Below, piece after piece: positions 7,851 through 15,518 of a stretch of 64,000 nucleotides of DNA; the stretch's first letter is position 1; the number at the start of each line of letters is the position of its first letter. The notes below the pieces were generated by a model. The model was given only the letters and a program-made list of their open reading frames with translations. It made no database searches and was not told the origin of the DNA. This DNA comes from Halomonas salipaludis. GTDB lineage: Bacteria; Pseudomonadota; Gammaproteobacteria; Pseudomonadales; Halomonadaceae. The stretch covers positions 248,001 through 312,000 of the forward strand of contig NZ_NSKB01000005.1 in NCBI RefSeq assembly GCF_002286975.1, in the 5' to 3' direction. The translations under genes and the position numbers were made by a program.

Positions 7851-8857
7851 AACATAAACACATTTCTCTTAGCGATTGCTCTCTGAGAGATGGCAATCAC
7901 GCGGTTAAGCATCAGCTTAATGTTGAGCAGATAGCTAACTACTGTAAAGGGGCAGATCGAGCTGGGTTAGATATCGTAGAGGTTGGTCACGGATATGGCC
8001 TTGGAGCGTCATCCAGTGCATTTGGTGTTGCCAAAGTAGATGATGAAACCATGTTGTCTGTTGCTAGAGAAAATTGTAAGACATCCAAACTGGGTATCCA
8101 CTTTGTTCCGGGGGTGGGTAAGCACTCTGACCTGGATATGGCCATTGAAATTGGTGTGGATGTTTTTCGAATTGCTAGCCACTGCACGGAAAGCAATATA
8201 ACTTATAGGCCGATACAGTATCTTAAAGCGAAGGGTAAGATGGTGTATGGCGTTCTCATCATGTCTCACATGGCTGATGCCGAAAGACTCCTAAAAGAAG
8301 CCTCAGGAATGAAAGCCGCAGGGGCGGATGGCATTGTCCTCATGGACAGTGCTGGCTACTCGACCCCTGATGTTGTCAGTGAAAAAGTCTCAGTTTTGCA
8401 CGAAAACCTCGGAATTACTATTGCCTATCATGCTCATAATAACCTTGGCCTTGCTGTCGCAAACTCAATTGCGGCGGTAGAGTCTGGCGCAGAGATAATT
8501 GATGCCACAATAAAGGGCTTTGGGGCGGGTTCAGGAAACACGCAGTTGGAGGCTGTAGTCGCTGTATTTGAAAGATATGGATACGAGATGAATGTTAAGT
8601 TCAAGGACCTTGTCAATCTATCCTTGTACGCTGAAAGTAATATAATAAGCAGTGTTCCTGATATAAAGGCAATAAACATTATGACAGGGATGCATGGGCT
8701 GTTTACTGGCTACGGGACGTATGTCCAGAAAGTCTCGTCTGACTTCGGTGTTGATATCTTTGATCTGTGTGAAAGGCTTGCTTCTAGAAAGTTGGTTGCT
8801 AGCCAAGAAGATATAATCTTAGAAGAAGCAAGTAAGATGGCCAAAGGAGTCGTATAA
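7847..8857 (+). CDS. 4-hydroxy-2-oxovalerate aldolase
   Basis: A 336-residue class II pyruvate aldolase (DmpG/MhpE/BphI type, EC 4.1.3.39). The catalytic segment SLRDGNHAVKHQ supplies Arg14, metal ligand Asp15 and base His18; YHAHNNLGLAVANS supplies metal ligands His195 and His197. The C-terminal communication domain (about residues 265-330, with GMHGLFTGYGTY) that docks the dehydrogenase is present. The enzyme splits 4-hydroxy-2-oxopentanoate to pyruvate and acetaldehyde, reversibly. ATG 7847 overlaps the previous stop (ATGA), so the two are translationally coupled. A hairpin terminator follows at 8884. Confidence 0.92.
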   Translation: MKHKHISLSDCSLRDGNHAVKHQLNVEQIANYCKGADRAGLDIVEVGHGYGLGASSSAFGVAKVDDETMLSVARENCKTSKLGIHFVPGVGKHSDLDMAIEIGVDVFRIASHCTESNITYRPIQYLKAKGKMVYGVLIMSHMADAERLLKEASGMKAAGADGIVLMDSAGYSTPDVVSEKVSVLHENLGITIAYHAHNNLGLAVANSIAAVESGAEIIDATIKGFGAGSGNTQLEAVVAVFERYGYEMNVKFKDLVNLSLYAESNIISSVPDIKAINIMTGMHGLFTGYGTYVQKVSSDFGVDIFDLCERLASRKLVASQEDIILEEASKMAKGVV

Positions 8858-8883
8858 GGGAGTAGATATATTACTTTATCTTT

Positions 8884-8920
8884 AAGCCGTGGCTCAACTA
8901 TGCGGGACACGGCTTTTATT
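8884..8920 (+). terminator. Hairpin terminator after the aldolase gene
   Basis: AAGCCGTG (8884-8891) pairs exactly with CACGGCTT (8908-8915) around a 16-base loop and is followed by TTATT. It lies between the aldolase and the aminotransferase, so the latter may have its own promoter or depend on readthrough. Confidence 0.55.
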
Positions 8921-8943
8921 CTAGTTCTATTGAGAGGTATTTT

Positions 8944-10137
8944 ATGTTTGAAAGCCTTGAGATGACTCATCCTGACCCAATCTTAACTCTTAGCGAGCAC
9001 TTCATGAGTGATACTAATCCCAGGAAGATTGATCTGGGAATAGGTCTTTATAAAGATAAAAATGGGAATACTCCTGTCATGGAGTCAGTGAGGATAGCAG
9101 AAAGTTCTATTGTTGATAGGGCTGTCGATAAAGTCTATAAAGGTTCAAGTGGCCTTGATGGGTTTTGTGATGTGATCTCCTGGCTGCTTTTCAGGGCAAG
9201 GAGTAACTTAATTGAATATGGAAGGGTTTTGTCTATTCAAACTATAGGTGGAACAGGAGCGATTAGGCTTGCGGCAGAGTTTCTTAAACAGATAAACCCT
9301 AAGAAAGGGGTCTGGGTTAGCGACCCGACATGGGGGAATCATATAGATATTTTTTCACATGTAGGGATGCAGGTTTCTTACTACCCCTATCAAGAAATTG
9401 GAGGTGATTTGAACTTTCCAGTGATGCTGGAAAGTATTAGAAAAATTCCAGAAGGTGATGTGGTTGTTTTGCACGGCTGCGGGCATAATCCTACTGGTTT
9501 TGATCTTTCAAAATATCAATGGGGTGCTGTGCTGGAAGTTGTAAAGGAAAGAGGTCTATTTCCAGTAATTGATATGGCTTATCATGGTCTGGCAAATGAT
9601 TTGTGCGATGATGTTTACTGCGTGGAGCTGTTCTCTGATCATCTAGATGAGATGCTTGTTGCGTATTCTTGCTCCAAAAGTTTTGGGCTTTATCGAGATA
9701 GGGTTGGAGCTCTTGTAGTCCTAGGTAAGAGCCGCGATAGCTGTGTAAAGGCCAAGCTCCATCTAGCCAGGCTGGCTAGAGTAAGTATCTCCAGTCCAGC
9801 TATACATGGTGCATTAATTGTGAGCGAAATACTGTCGTCGCCTGATCTAAAGAGGATGTGGGTAGGAGAATTAAATCTTATGTCGATTAAAATTAAAGCT
9901 GCAAGGAAGGTGCTAATTAATGAGGCTCGCATGCAAGGGTGTGATGATACTTTTAGAAACGTCTGCAGTGGTGTGGGATTGTTTTCATTGATTCCAGTTG
10001 GTAGAGAAGATGTAGGCATGTTAAGGGAGGTATTCTGTATATATATGCTGGATTCGGGGAGGATAAATTTATCAGGGGTAAATAACAATAATGTTGGCTA
10101 TGTTGTTTCATCGATAAAGACATTGCTGGGCAAATAA
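8944..10137 (+). CDS. Aspartate/aromatic aminotransferase (AspC/TyrB type)
   Basis: A 397-residue class I PLP aminotransferase close to AspC/TyrB. Landmarks in order: YKDKNGNTPVMESV, GGTGAIRLAAEFL, WVSDPTWGNH, LHGCGHNPTGFD, VIDMAYHGLAND, the Schiff-base lysine in SCSKSFGLYRDRVGAL, and SGRINLSGVN near the end. It should move an amino group between glutamate or aspartate and a 2-oxo acid. Next to the aldolase it could aminate 4-hydroxy-2-oxopentanoate to a hydroxynorvaline; this is inference. Codon use is as AT-rich as the two genes before it. An AGAGG-like ribosome site lies just upstream. Confidence 0.9.
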   Translation: MFESLEMTHPDPILTLSEHFMSDTNPRKIDLGIGLYKDKNGNTPVMESVRIAESSIVDRAVDKVYKGSSGLDGFCDVISWLLFRARSNLIEYGRVLSIQTIGGTGAIRLAAEFLKQINPKKGVWVSDPTWGNHIDIFSHVGMQVSYYPYQEIGGDLNFPVMLESIRKIPEGDVVVLHGCGHNPTGFDLSKYQWGAVLEVVKERGLFPVIDMAYHGLANDLCDDVYCVELFSDHLDEMLVAYSCSKSFGLYRDRVGALVVLGKSRDSCVKAKLHLARLARVSISSPAIHGALIVSEILSSPDLKRMWVGELNLMSIKIKAARKVLINEARMQGCDDTFRNVCSGVGLFSLIPVGREDVGMLREVFCIYMLDSGRINLSGVNNNNVGYVVSSIKTLLGK

Positions 10138-10225
10138 GGGGGGGGTGACAGAATTCATAAAAATTGTTTTGTATCACAGTGCATTCATCATGTGGACATA
10201 AGTTAGCCCTTCGGATTAGGAGTCG

Positions 10226-10504
10226 TTAATGACTTAGATAAAGTGCACAGTGATAGTAATCACCTGACACATCCCCCGTGGAGCTAACCTGGATGCCACT
10301 TAGGGCTAGCTCTTGAGCCACGCGAACAGGGCCGTGGGTAGGGAAGGCTAGGTTGTGCTCGAGAATGGCCGCTTCGATCTCTCCGTTAATGGGCTTGGGG
10401 GGGGGGGGCCCCGTGGCCCACGAAGCTTGTCGATCAACCCCTCGGAGTCGAAGGTTTGATAGTAGACTGAGCCTGCGTCGTGCAACCTTTTCTTTGGTGG
10501 TCAT
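10226..10504 (-). mobile_element. IS481-family transposase remnant
   Basis: The minus frame from ATG 10504 begins MTTKEKVARRRLSLL, the usual N-terminus of IS481-type transposases. It then jumps to EIEAAILEHNLAFPTHGPVR followed by VAQELALSGIQVSS from the second helix-turn-helix. The part between is shortened and altered, and the catalytic DDE domain is missing, so it is inactive. A run of 12 G (10397-10408) lies in the damaged stretch. TGTTACAGCCGAGCGTCAGA from 10521 may be its terminal inverted repeat. It abuts the right 112-bp repeat. Confidence 0.75.
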
Positions 10505-10549
10505 AGTCGTTTCCTCATGGTGTTACAGCCGAGCGTCAGACACTCGCTC

Positions 10550-10661
10550 GAGCCTCACCAGGTCCAGCACGTTCAAACCCTTTTGCAGTTGCAGGGTCGG
10601 TTTGCCGCGCTCCACGTCGACCATGAAGCGGTTGCCGGTGCTGGCCGTGTTGCTTTTACAG
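10550..10661. repeat. 112-bp direct repeat, right copy (HipB fragment)
   Basis: Identical to 4365-4476. On the minus strand it encodes the HipB-type segment GNRFMVDVERGKPTLQLQKG followed by LNVLDLVRL. Outside the repeat the two copies diverge: the reading frame here runs into sequence next to the IS481 relic and stops near 10523. This suggests that the IS end or a recombination event defined this boundary. Confidence 0.9.
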
Positions 10662-10729
10662 CTGGCGACGGAAATGCTTTAGTAAGCATGTGCTGAACGT
10701 CACCGGTATGCTCACTTGAGGAACACGTT

Positions 10730-11344
10730 ATGCCGCTGGAACTGTGGCTCTCCTTCTGCTTGGCCTCGCTGTTGATCATCGCTTCGCCCGGCCCTGCCGT
10801 GGCGCTGCTGGTCGCTACCGGGGTCAACCGCGGGCGACGCGCCGCCCTGGCGATGCTTCCCGGCTTCTTCCTGGGGGATTTGCTGGCCATGACCCTGTCG
10901 TTCGCCGGGGTCGGTGCGCTGCTGATGGCCTCTGCCGAACTGTTCCAGCTCTTCAAATGGCTCGGGGCTGCTTACCTGCTCTACCTGGGCATCAAGATGT
11001 GGCGCGAGGCCGGTCAGCTGGGCGAACTGCAGCCTACGGGGACGGATATTCGTCTCGGCACCGCCAAGGCGTTTTTGGTCACGGCACTGAATCCCAAGAG
11101 CCTGGCTTTCTTCATGGCCTTCATGCCGCAGTTCGTGGCACCCAGCCAGCCCTTGTTGCCGCAGTTGGCCATCCTGTTCTCGACGTTTCTGGCCCTCGGC
11201 GTGCTCAGCGATCTCGCCTTCACCTTCCTGGCCACCAGTGGCGGCCGGATGCTGAGCGCCCGGCTGCGCCGCATCCTGCACCGCACCGGTGCCGGCAGCC
11301 TGATCGGGGCGAGTGCCCTGGTCGCCGCCATGCGGCGGCCTTGA
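10730..11344 (+). CDS. LysE-family translocator
   Basis: A 204-residue, six-helix inner-membrane exporter of the LysE/RhtB family. Signatures are ASPGPAVALLVATG near the N-terminus and TALNPKSLAFFMAFMPQFV in the middle, with a final hydrophobic helix containing GASALVAAM. It probably exports an amino acid or related metabolite. A TGAGGAAC ribosome site precedes ATG 10730. GC-rich codon use marks it as a host gene outside the cassette. The acetyltransferase start lies about 20 bases past its stop, so the two probably form an operon. Confidence 0.88.
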   Translation: MPLELWLSFCLASLLIIASPGPAVALLVATGVNRGRRAALAMLPGFFLGDLLAMTLSFAGVGALLMASAELFQLFKWLGAAYLLYLGIKMWREAGQLGELQPTGTDIRLGTAKAFLVTALNPKSLAFFMAFMPQFVAPSQPLLPQLAILFSTFLALGVLSDLAFTFLATSGGRMLSARLRRILHRTGAGSLIGASALVAAMRRP

Positions 11345-11363
11345 GGAGGAGGGCGCGCTGCCC

Positions 11364-11846
11364 ATGTGCCACTCGCCACATGCCCCCGCAACCTTGCAGT
11401 GCATCGGTGCCGCTTCCGAAAATAGCGCGTTCTTCGACTATGCCCGGCGGCTGACCCGCGACAACATGCAGGCCGACTACCGCCGCCATGGCCTGGTCTG
11501 GGACGATGCCCATTTCGCTCGGTACTGGAGCGAGACGCAGAATTATCTGATACGCGCGGGAGACAGCTGGCTGGGGGTGCTACGCCTCTATCTCGAGCCT
11601 CCCGCCTGCTATCTGCGTGACCTGCAGATAGCACCTTGCCGGCAACGGCAGGGGCTGGGCCGCTGGTGTTTGCAGCGGGTCACGGCGCTTGCCTTGGCCA
11701 ATGGTTGCCGGCATCTACGGCTGCGAGCGTTTCACGACAGTGCGGCGGTACGCCTGTATCAGCGCCACGGTTTTCACTTGGTGGGCAGAGAGGGGGCCCT
11801 GGTGCGCATGGAGATGGTGCTGGCTGAGCCGCTGGCAACAACGTAA
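11364..11846 (+). CDS. GNAT-family N-acetyltransferase
   Basis: About 160 residues with the GNAT core: YLIRAGDSWLGVLRL strand region, YLRDLQIAPCRQRQGLGRWC with the Q/R-x-x-G-x-G/A acetyl-CoA loop, and the LYQRHGFHLVGR C-terminal motif. Substrate unknown: amino acid, amine or protein N-terminus. ATG 11364 is preferred because GAGGAGGG lies just after the exporter stop; the longer frame from 11313 overlaps the exporter gene. Pairing with a LysE exporter is common and may mean acetylation of an exported compound, but this is inference. Confidence 0.8.
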   Translation: MCHSPHAPATLQCIGAASENSAFFDYARRLTRDNMQADYRRHGLVWDDAHFARYWSETQNYLIRAGDSWLGVLRLYLEPPACYLRDLQIAPCRQRQGLGRWCLQRVTALALANGCRHLRLRAFHDSAAVRLYQRHGFHLVGREGALVRMEMVLAEPLATT

Positions 11847-11896
11847 CCGTCATTCAGCGACTGTTCCCATGCGTTAGCATGCCAGGCCCAAAACAG

Positions 11897-11940
11897 AAAA
11901 ACCGCCACTGCCGGATCACTCCGGGGGGCGGTTTTGCGTT
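11897..11940. terminator. Rho-independent terminator
   Basis: AAAACCGCC (11897-11905) pairs with GGCGGTTTT (11927-11935), with an inner CCGGA/TCCGG stem. The T tract lets it end the exporter-acetyltransferase transcript; the A tract on the other side would also serve the convergent small gene at 11984. Confidence 0.8.
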
Positions 11941-11983
11941 TCTGGCCCTCTGCTAGCGATTGGCGTTGGAGGACTGGCTCCGT

Positions 11984-12283
11984 TCAGCCGCGCAGCTTGC
12001 GCACGTTTGAATGGGTCTTGGTGCTGTAGGGCTTGAGCGCCGCGGCGGTTATCCTGGCGGGATCGGCGCCGCTGGCCATGGCGACTGCCGCACGTTCGCT
12101 CGCGGTGGCGTAGATCGTGTCTTTCTCCATCATCATGCTCATGGCATCGGGCACGCTCATGGTGCCGCTGGCCATCATCATGGTGCGGCGGACGATCACT
12201 TCACCGGCAGAAAGCATCATCTGGTTGTAGGAAGATGCGATCTTCATCCATGCGAACATCATGTTCATCGGGTTATTCGACAT
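11984..12283 (-). CDS. Small Met-rich hypothetical protein (phasin-like helix)
   Basis: A 99-residue, methionine-rich, mostly helical protein: NNPMNMMFAWMKIASSYNQM, then repeated MMMASGTM and AMSMMM patches, with a basic C-terminus. AGGAG sits well placed before ATG 12283. The amphipathic Met/Ala helix recalls small phasins and granule-associated proteins; I cannot confirm this. A lone transcription unit, convergent with the acetyltransferase unit over the terminator at 11897. Confidence 0.6.
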   Translation of the reverse strand: MSNNPMNMMFAWMKIASSYNQMMLSAGEVIVRRTMMMASGTMSVPDAMSMMMEKDTIYATASERAAVAMASGADPARITAAALKPYSTKTHSNVRKLRG

Positions 12284-12415
12284 TGCGTCTGGTACTCCTG
12301 GCTACTTCGGGCTTCGACCCGGTGATGGTTCATGAAAATCATCGGGACGTAGAGTAAGCCCACGCTACCCTATTCTAGGGCCCGTGTCGGTGCGCTGACC
12401 CACCCTTCTGTTCTG

Positions 12416-12601
12416 CTATCGGCCTGCCGGGGGCGGGAGCTTCTTCAGGCGCTCATCGGCGCGCTTCACTGTTCTCATCTTCTCCGGCCGCTTCATGGAT
12501 TTCCACTGGCGTATCTCCTCAACCGTGCGGCCGCAGCCGACACACAGATCGCCTTTCAGTTGGCATATCGAGACACACGGGCTTTCGATTTTGTTGGCCA
12601 T
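12416..12601 (-). CDS. DUF1289 family protein
   Basis: A 61-residue protein with the DUF1289 pattern: SPCVSICQLKGDLCVGCGRT (four Cys, likely a metal site), then EEIRQWKSM and a basic tail. Family function is unknown; small Cys-rich cytoplasmic proteins of this kind occur widely in proteobacteria. It directly follows the 121-aa gene at 12602-12967 with no gap, so the two are cotranscribed. Confidence 0.85.
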   Translation of the reverse strand: MANKIESPCVSICQLKGDLCVGCGRTVEEIRQWKSMKRPEKMRTVKRADERLKKLPPPAGR

Positions 12602-12967
12602 TCAGTGCCTCGTCGGCTTGGTGCGTAGCCGCCGCTGCCAGTCGCCGCCGTGTTCCCGCTGGCATGCCTCTTCGCTGTCGAGGTCGAGGTGCTTGGCGGC
12701 GTCGCCGACATCGACGCCGGCATCGGCCAGCGCCTCGGCGGTCAGGTCATTGATGCAGCGTCGCGCCTCGCCCTTGAGCGCATTCGCCAGGTGGGGGTGG
12801 GTATCGAACACCCAGGTGACCACCAGGCTCTCGGGAAAGCGCTGGTAATCGACCTCGTGGGTTAGCCAGCAAAAGCCGGGCAGTTGGGGCTTGGCCTGCT
12901 CACAGGCGTGGGTCAGCGCAGCGCTCAATCGGCGCTCCAACTTGCTGCGTTCGCGCTTGGCGATCAT
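12602..12967 (-). CDS. Conserved hypothetical protein, 121 aa
   Basis: Starts at ATG 12967 with CAGGAGAC upstream on the minus strand; the longer open frame to 13318 lies inside the WD40-like gene. Features are a basic N-terminal helix, LPGFCWLTHEVDYQRFPESL, VTWVFDTH and a C-terminal HLDLDSEEACQREHGGDWQR. Similar proteins in marine gammaproteobacteria are sometimes labelled Fis-family regulators, but I see no clear helix-turn-helix. It lies between the WD40-like gene upstream and DUF1289 downstream, all on the minus strand, so it is probably one operon. Confidence 0.7.
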   Translation of the reverse strand: MIAKRERSKLERRLSAALTHACEQAKPQLPGFCWLTHEVDYQRFPESLVVTWVFDTHPHLANALKGEARRCINDLTAEALADAGVDVGDAAKHLDLDSEEACQREHGGDWQRRLRTKPTRH

Positions 12968-12983
12968 TGCGTCTCCTGTGCGG

Positions 12984-13637
12984 TTAGCCAGATACGGGAA
13001 ACAGTCCCGTGAAGCCCTTGTCGGTGCCGAAGGCGAGCCAGGCGCTATTGGGCGACCAGGCCATGCTCGTGACGGCGCCGTCTCCCGGCGGTTTGATGAT
13101 GACTTCCTGGCCGCTCTGAATGTCAGCCACGGTGACCTGGCCGTCATCGTAGCCGATCCCGAGAATGGGGTGTGCTGGATCCCCCGCCACGGCCGTGACC
13201 AGTGCACTCTGGTTGTCGCCGGGCGTCTCCGGGGCGCATGCTCTGGGGCCCTTGCGGCCTTTGAATGGCCAGCAGGGGGCGCAGTTCGAGCCGCTGGTGG
13301 CCAGGTAGCGCCCGCCATTGAACCACGACCAGGATGTTACCTTGGTGGCGTAGCCGCTCATAACGAGGTCGTCATTATCTTCCAGCCGCCAGCCACGAAG
13401 GCAATCTTCCTGCATGGCTGAGAGCACGAAGCGTGCGTTGGGGCTCCACGTCACCGACAGGTGCGAGCCCGGGCATGCCAGCGGCACCGGCGTAGCGTCG
13501 GCGGAGCGGGTGGCGCATAAGGTCACGCCGCCATAGTGTGCCACCGCGATCCGGTAGCTGTCCGGCGAGAAGCAGAGGTGGTTAGCTGCGAGCACATACG
13601 CCGACCACCGCTTTGGTCGCTTGCGACAGTTGCTCAT
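12984..13637 (-). CDS. WD40-like beta-propeller protein, probably N-terminally shortened
   Basis: A 217-residue protein with recurring propeller strands: HLCFSPDSYRIAVAHYGGVT, VTWSPNARFVLSAM, SWSWFNGGRYLATSGS and TSMAWSPNSAWLAFGT. Each is a WD40-type blade edge. Only about four blades are present, whereas WD40 proteins of this sort in related bacteria are usually over 300 residues, so the first blades may be lost. The N-terminus (NCRKRPKRW) does not look like a propeller start. It is likely a protein-interaction scaffold. The next gene starts 16 bases downstream. Confidence 0.65.
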   Translation of the reverse strand: MSNCRKRPKRWSAYVLAANHLCFSPDSYRIAVAHYGGVTLCATRSADATPVPLACPGSHLSVTWSPNARFVLSAMQEDCLRGWRLEDNDDLVMSGYATKVTSWSWFNGGRYLATSGSNCAPCWPFKGRKGPRACAPETPGDNQSALVTAVAGDPAHPILGIGYDDGQVTVADIQSGQEVIIKPPGDGAVTSMAWSPNSAWLAFGTDKGFTGLFPVSG

Positions 13638-13809
13638 CGGCCCTTGATGTCAGGGGCCATGCCTGTAGCACCTAATTAAAGCGAAAGACGTCGTTGCCGA
13701 TAACGCCATGGGAAGGATTTCCTGCCATGAGTACGGTGCTTCAGGTGCGTTAGGGAAATGTCTTTCTGATGACATCGATGAATAGAGAAACGACAATTTT
13801 GGAGAAAGG

Positions 13810-14265
13810 ATGAAGATGAAGGCGGTAATTCTATTGGCTGTAGCCTTGCTGGTGTCCGGCTGTACCATTCATCAGAAGGTGGAGCCTGTGCAGATCGACA
13901 GCGGGCATCGGCTGTGTATCGTCGAGAACCCAGCGGTGCGTGAGGGCTTCCTGGCGGAGTTTTCATCGACGCTGGATCACAAGAATATCGCCTACGAGAT
14001 AGTTGATGAATCGGCCGTGGCAGCTTCCTGTGAATGGGTGGCCCGGTACACTGCCAACTGGTCATGGGACCTGGCATTGTACATGTCGTATGCCGAAATC
14101 AAGATATATCGCAACGGAAACCTCGACGGTGAGGCGATTTACGATTCCAGGCGTGGCGGTGGAAATATGAATAAATTCATTGATGCCGAATCCAAAATCC
14201 GAGAGCTGGTAGATCAGCTGTTGAACATAAAAATGGCATCAATATTCAGAAGCAACATCGGCTGA
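13810..14265 (+). CDS. Sbal_3080-family lipoprotein
   Basis: A 151-residue lipoprotein. The signal peptide ends in the lipobox VSGC, so the mature N-terminal Cys would be lipidated and the protein held in the outer or inner membrane facing the periplasm. The body has the family pattern: LCIVENPAVREGFL, then ASCEWVARYTANWSWDLALY with YMSYAEIKIYRNG, and DSRRGGGNMNKF. Function is unknown. GGAGAAAGG lies right before ATG 13810. It stands alone between the WD40-like gene and an SDR relic. Confidence 0.85.
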   Translation: MKMKAVILLAVALLVSGCTIHQKVEPVQIDSGHRLCIVENPAVREGFLAEFSSTLDHKNIAYEIVDESAVAASCEWVARYTANWSWDLALYMSYAEIKIYRNGNLDGEAIYDSRRGGGNMNKFIDAESKIRELVDQLLNIKMASIFRSNIG

Positions 14266-14335
14266 ATGTAATACGTGATTCGGGCCAGTTCCACATCGCC
14301 AGCGTAAACGGCTGCGATCCGCTCACACTGTGTTC

Positions 14336-14464
14336 TCCGGCTTCGCCAAGGTCCCTGAGGTGACGAAGCCGGCTGACGTGGCTGAAGGCGTCTGGCGAGC
14401 AGTCAACGACACGTCGGATCAGCTTCGCTTCCCGGCTGGCGCTGACGCCGTAGCGCTGGCGTAA
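14336..14464 (+). pseudogene. Short-chain dehydrogenase C-terminal relic
   Basis: The plus frame reads PADVAEGVWRAVNDTSDQLR followed by FPAGADAVALA and a stop at 14462-14464. This is the usual end of short-chain dehydrogenases found beside AraC regulators like the one at 14553. The NAD-binding domain and catalytic Tyr/Lys are missing. Sequence between 14266 and 14335 shows no readable remainder. Confidence 0.6.
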
Positions 14465-14504
14465 CAGCCTAGGTGATCAAGCAATACACCTCGATTACAC
14501 GTGT

Positions 14505-14527
14505 AGGGGCCCGCAGCGCGGGCCCCT
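14505..14527. terminator. Strong symmetric hairpin between convergent units
   Basis: AGGGGCCCGC (14505-14514) pairs perfectly with GCGGGCCCCT (14518-14527) around an AGC loop. There is no clean T tract, but its place between a plus-strand relic and the minus-strand AraC gene fits a shared terminator. Confidence 0.6.
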
Positions 14528-14552
14528 ATCGTTACCAGCTTTTATCCTCGAC

Positions 14553-15485
14553 TCAAGCACCGGTTCGTTGCAAAACGTCTGTGTCTCTACCGGCGACCTC
14601 GGCAGGTTTCAGCAGGCGCCGCGCATCGCGTTTCGGTGGCCTTTGGAATAGGCGCCTGTATTCGCGTGTGAACTGCGATACGCTTTCGTAGCCCACCTCG
14701 AAGGCGGCATTACTCGCCGAAGATCCTTCGTCGAGCATCAGGCGGCGCGCTTCGATCAAGCGCAGGCGCTGCTGGTATTGCCCCGGTGTCAGCGAGGTCA
14801 TGCGTTTGAAATGCTTGTGAAACGAGCTGAGGCTCATGCCGGCTTGCGACGCCAGTCGCTCCACCGGCACGCTGGATCGGTACTCGGCCCGGAGGGTCGC
14901 AATGGCAGCAGCCAGGCGGCCGGCGTGGCTGCTTGGGTCTGCCAGTGTTCGTAGGATATGGCTGTGAGGTCCCGACAGCAGCCAGAAATGCAGCTCCCGC
15001 ATGATCCCAGGGCGTAGCAGCGGTATGGCGTCGGGTTGATCCAGTAGCCGCATCAATCTCAGTGCGCAGTCGATCAGTGCAGCTTCGGTATCTTCGACAA
15101 ATAGTGTCTCCACCTCAGACGAGCGCTGCGAAGAGCTGATAGCCATATGGGCGGTGAGTTCGCGCAGGATGCTCATCTCCAGTTCGATCGAGACGGCCAG
15201 ATAGGGCTCGCGCTGGCTCGCTTGCACGATTCGCCCGACGACCGGCATGTCAGCACTCACAATGACCGACTGGCCCGCCGAGAAGAGTCGCTCTTTATTG
15301 CCTATCACCGAGCGTTTTGCCCCCTGAAGTATCAGGCAAATCAGCGGCCGGTACACCGAATGGAGGTTGCCACCTGGGGCGTTGAGGCACATCGTACGCA
15401 GGCCCGGAACTGGCGTTTGCGCCAGGCCGTCGCTATTGGCGTGGCGGCTGGCATAGGTCCAGACCGCGTGTTTGAGTGAATCCAT
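14553..15485 (-). CDS. AraC-family transcriptional regulator
   Basis: A 310-residue regulator. The N-terminal ~190 residues match the AraC_N sensing domain (CLNAPGGNLHSVYRPLICLI, LQGAKRSVIGN). The C-terminal ~100 residues hold two helix-turn-helix motifs: VERLASQAGMSLSSFHKHFK and AFEVGYESVSQFTREYRRLF. It probably controls the MBL hydrolase immediately upstream on the same strand or the lost dehydrogenase whose relic lies downstream. Members of this group often respond to aldehydes or alcohols. ATG 15485 is preceded by GAGGAAC. Confidence 0.88.
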   Translation of the reverse strand: MDSLKHAVWTYASRHANSDGLAQTPVPGLRTMCLNAPGGNLHSVYRPLICLILQGAKRSVIGNKERLFSAGQSVIVSADMPVVGRIVQASQREPYLAVSIELEMSILRELTAHMAISSSQRSSEVETLFVEDTEAALIDCALRLMRLLDQPDAIPLLRPGIMRELHFWLLSGPHSHILRTLADPSSHAGRLAAAIATLRAEYRSSVPVERLASQAGMSLSSFHKHFKRMTSLTPGQYQQRLRLIEARRLMLDEGSSASNAAFEVGYESVSQFTREYRRLFQRPPKRDARRLLKPAEVAGRDTDVLQRTGA

Positions 15486-15518
15486 ATGCGTTCCTCATGG
15501 ATGTCGGCTTCACCCATC

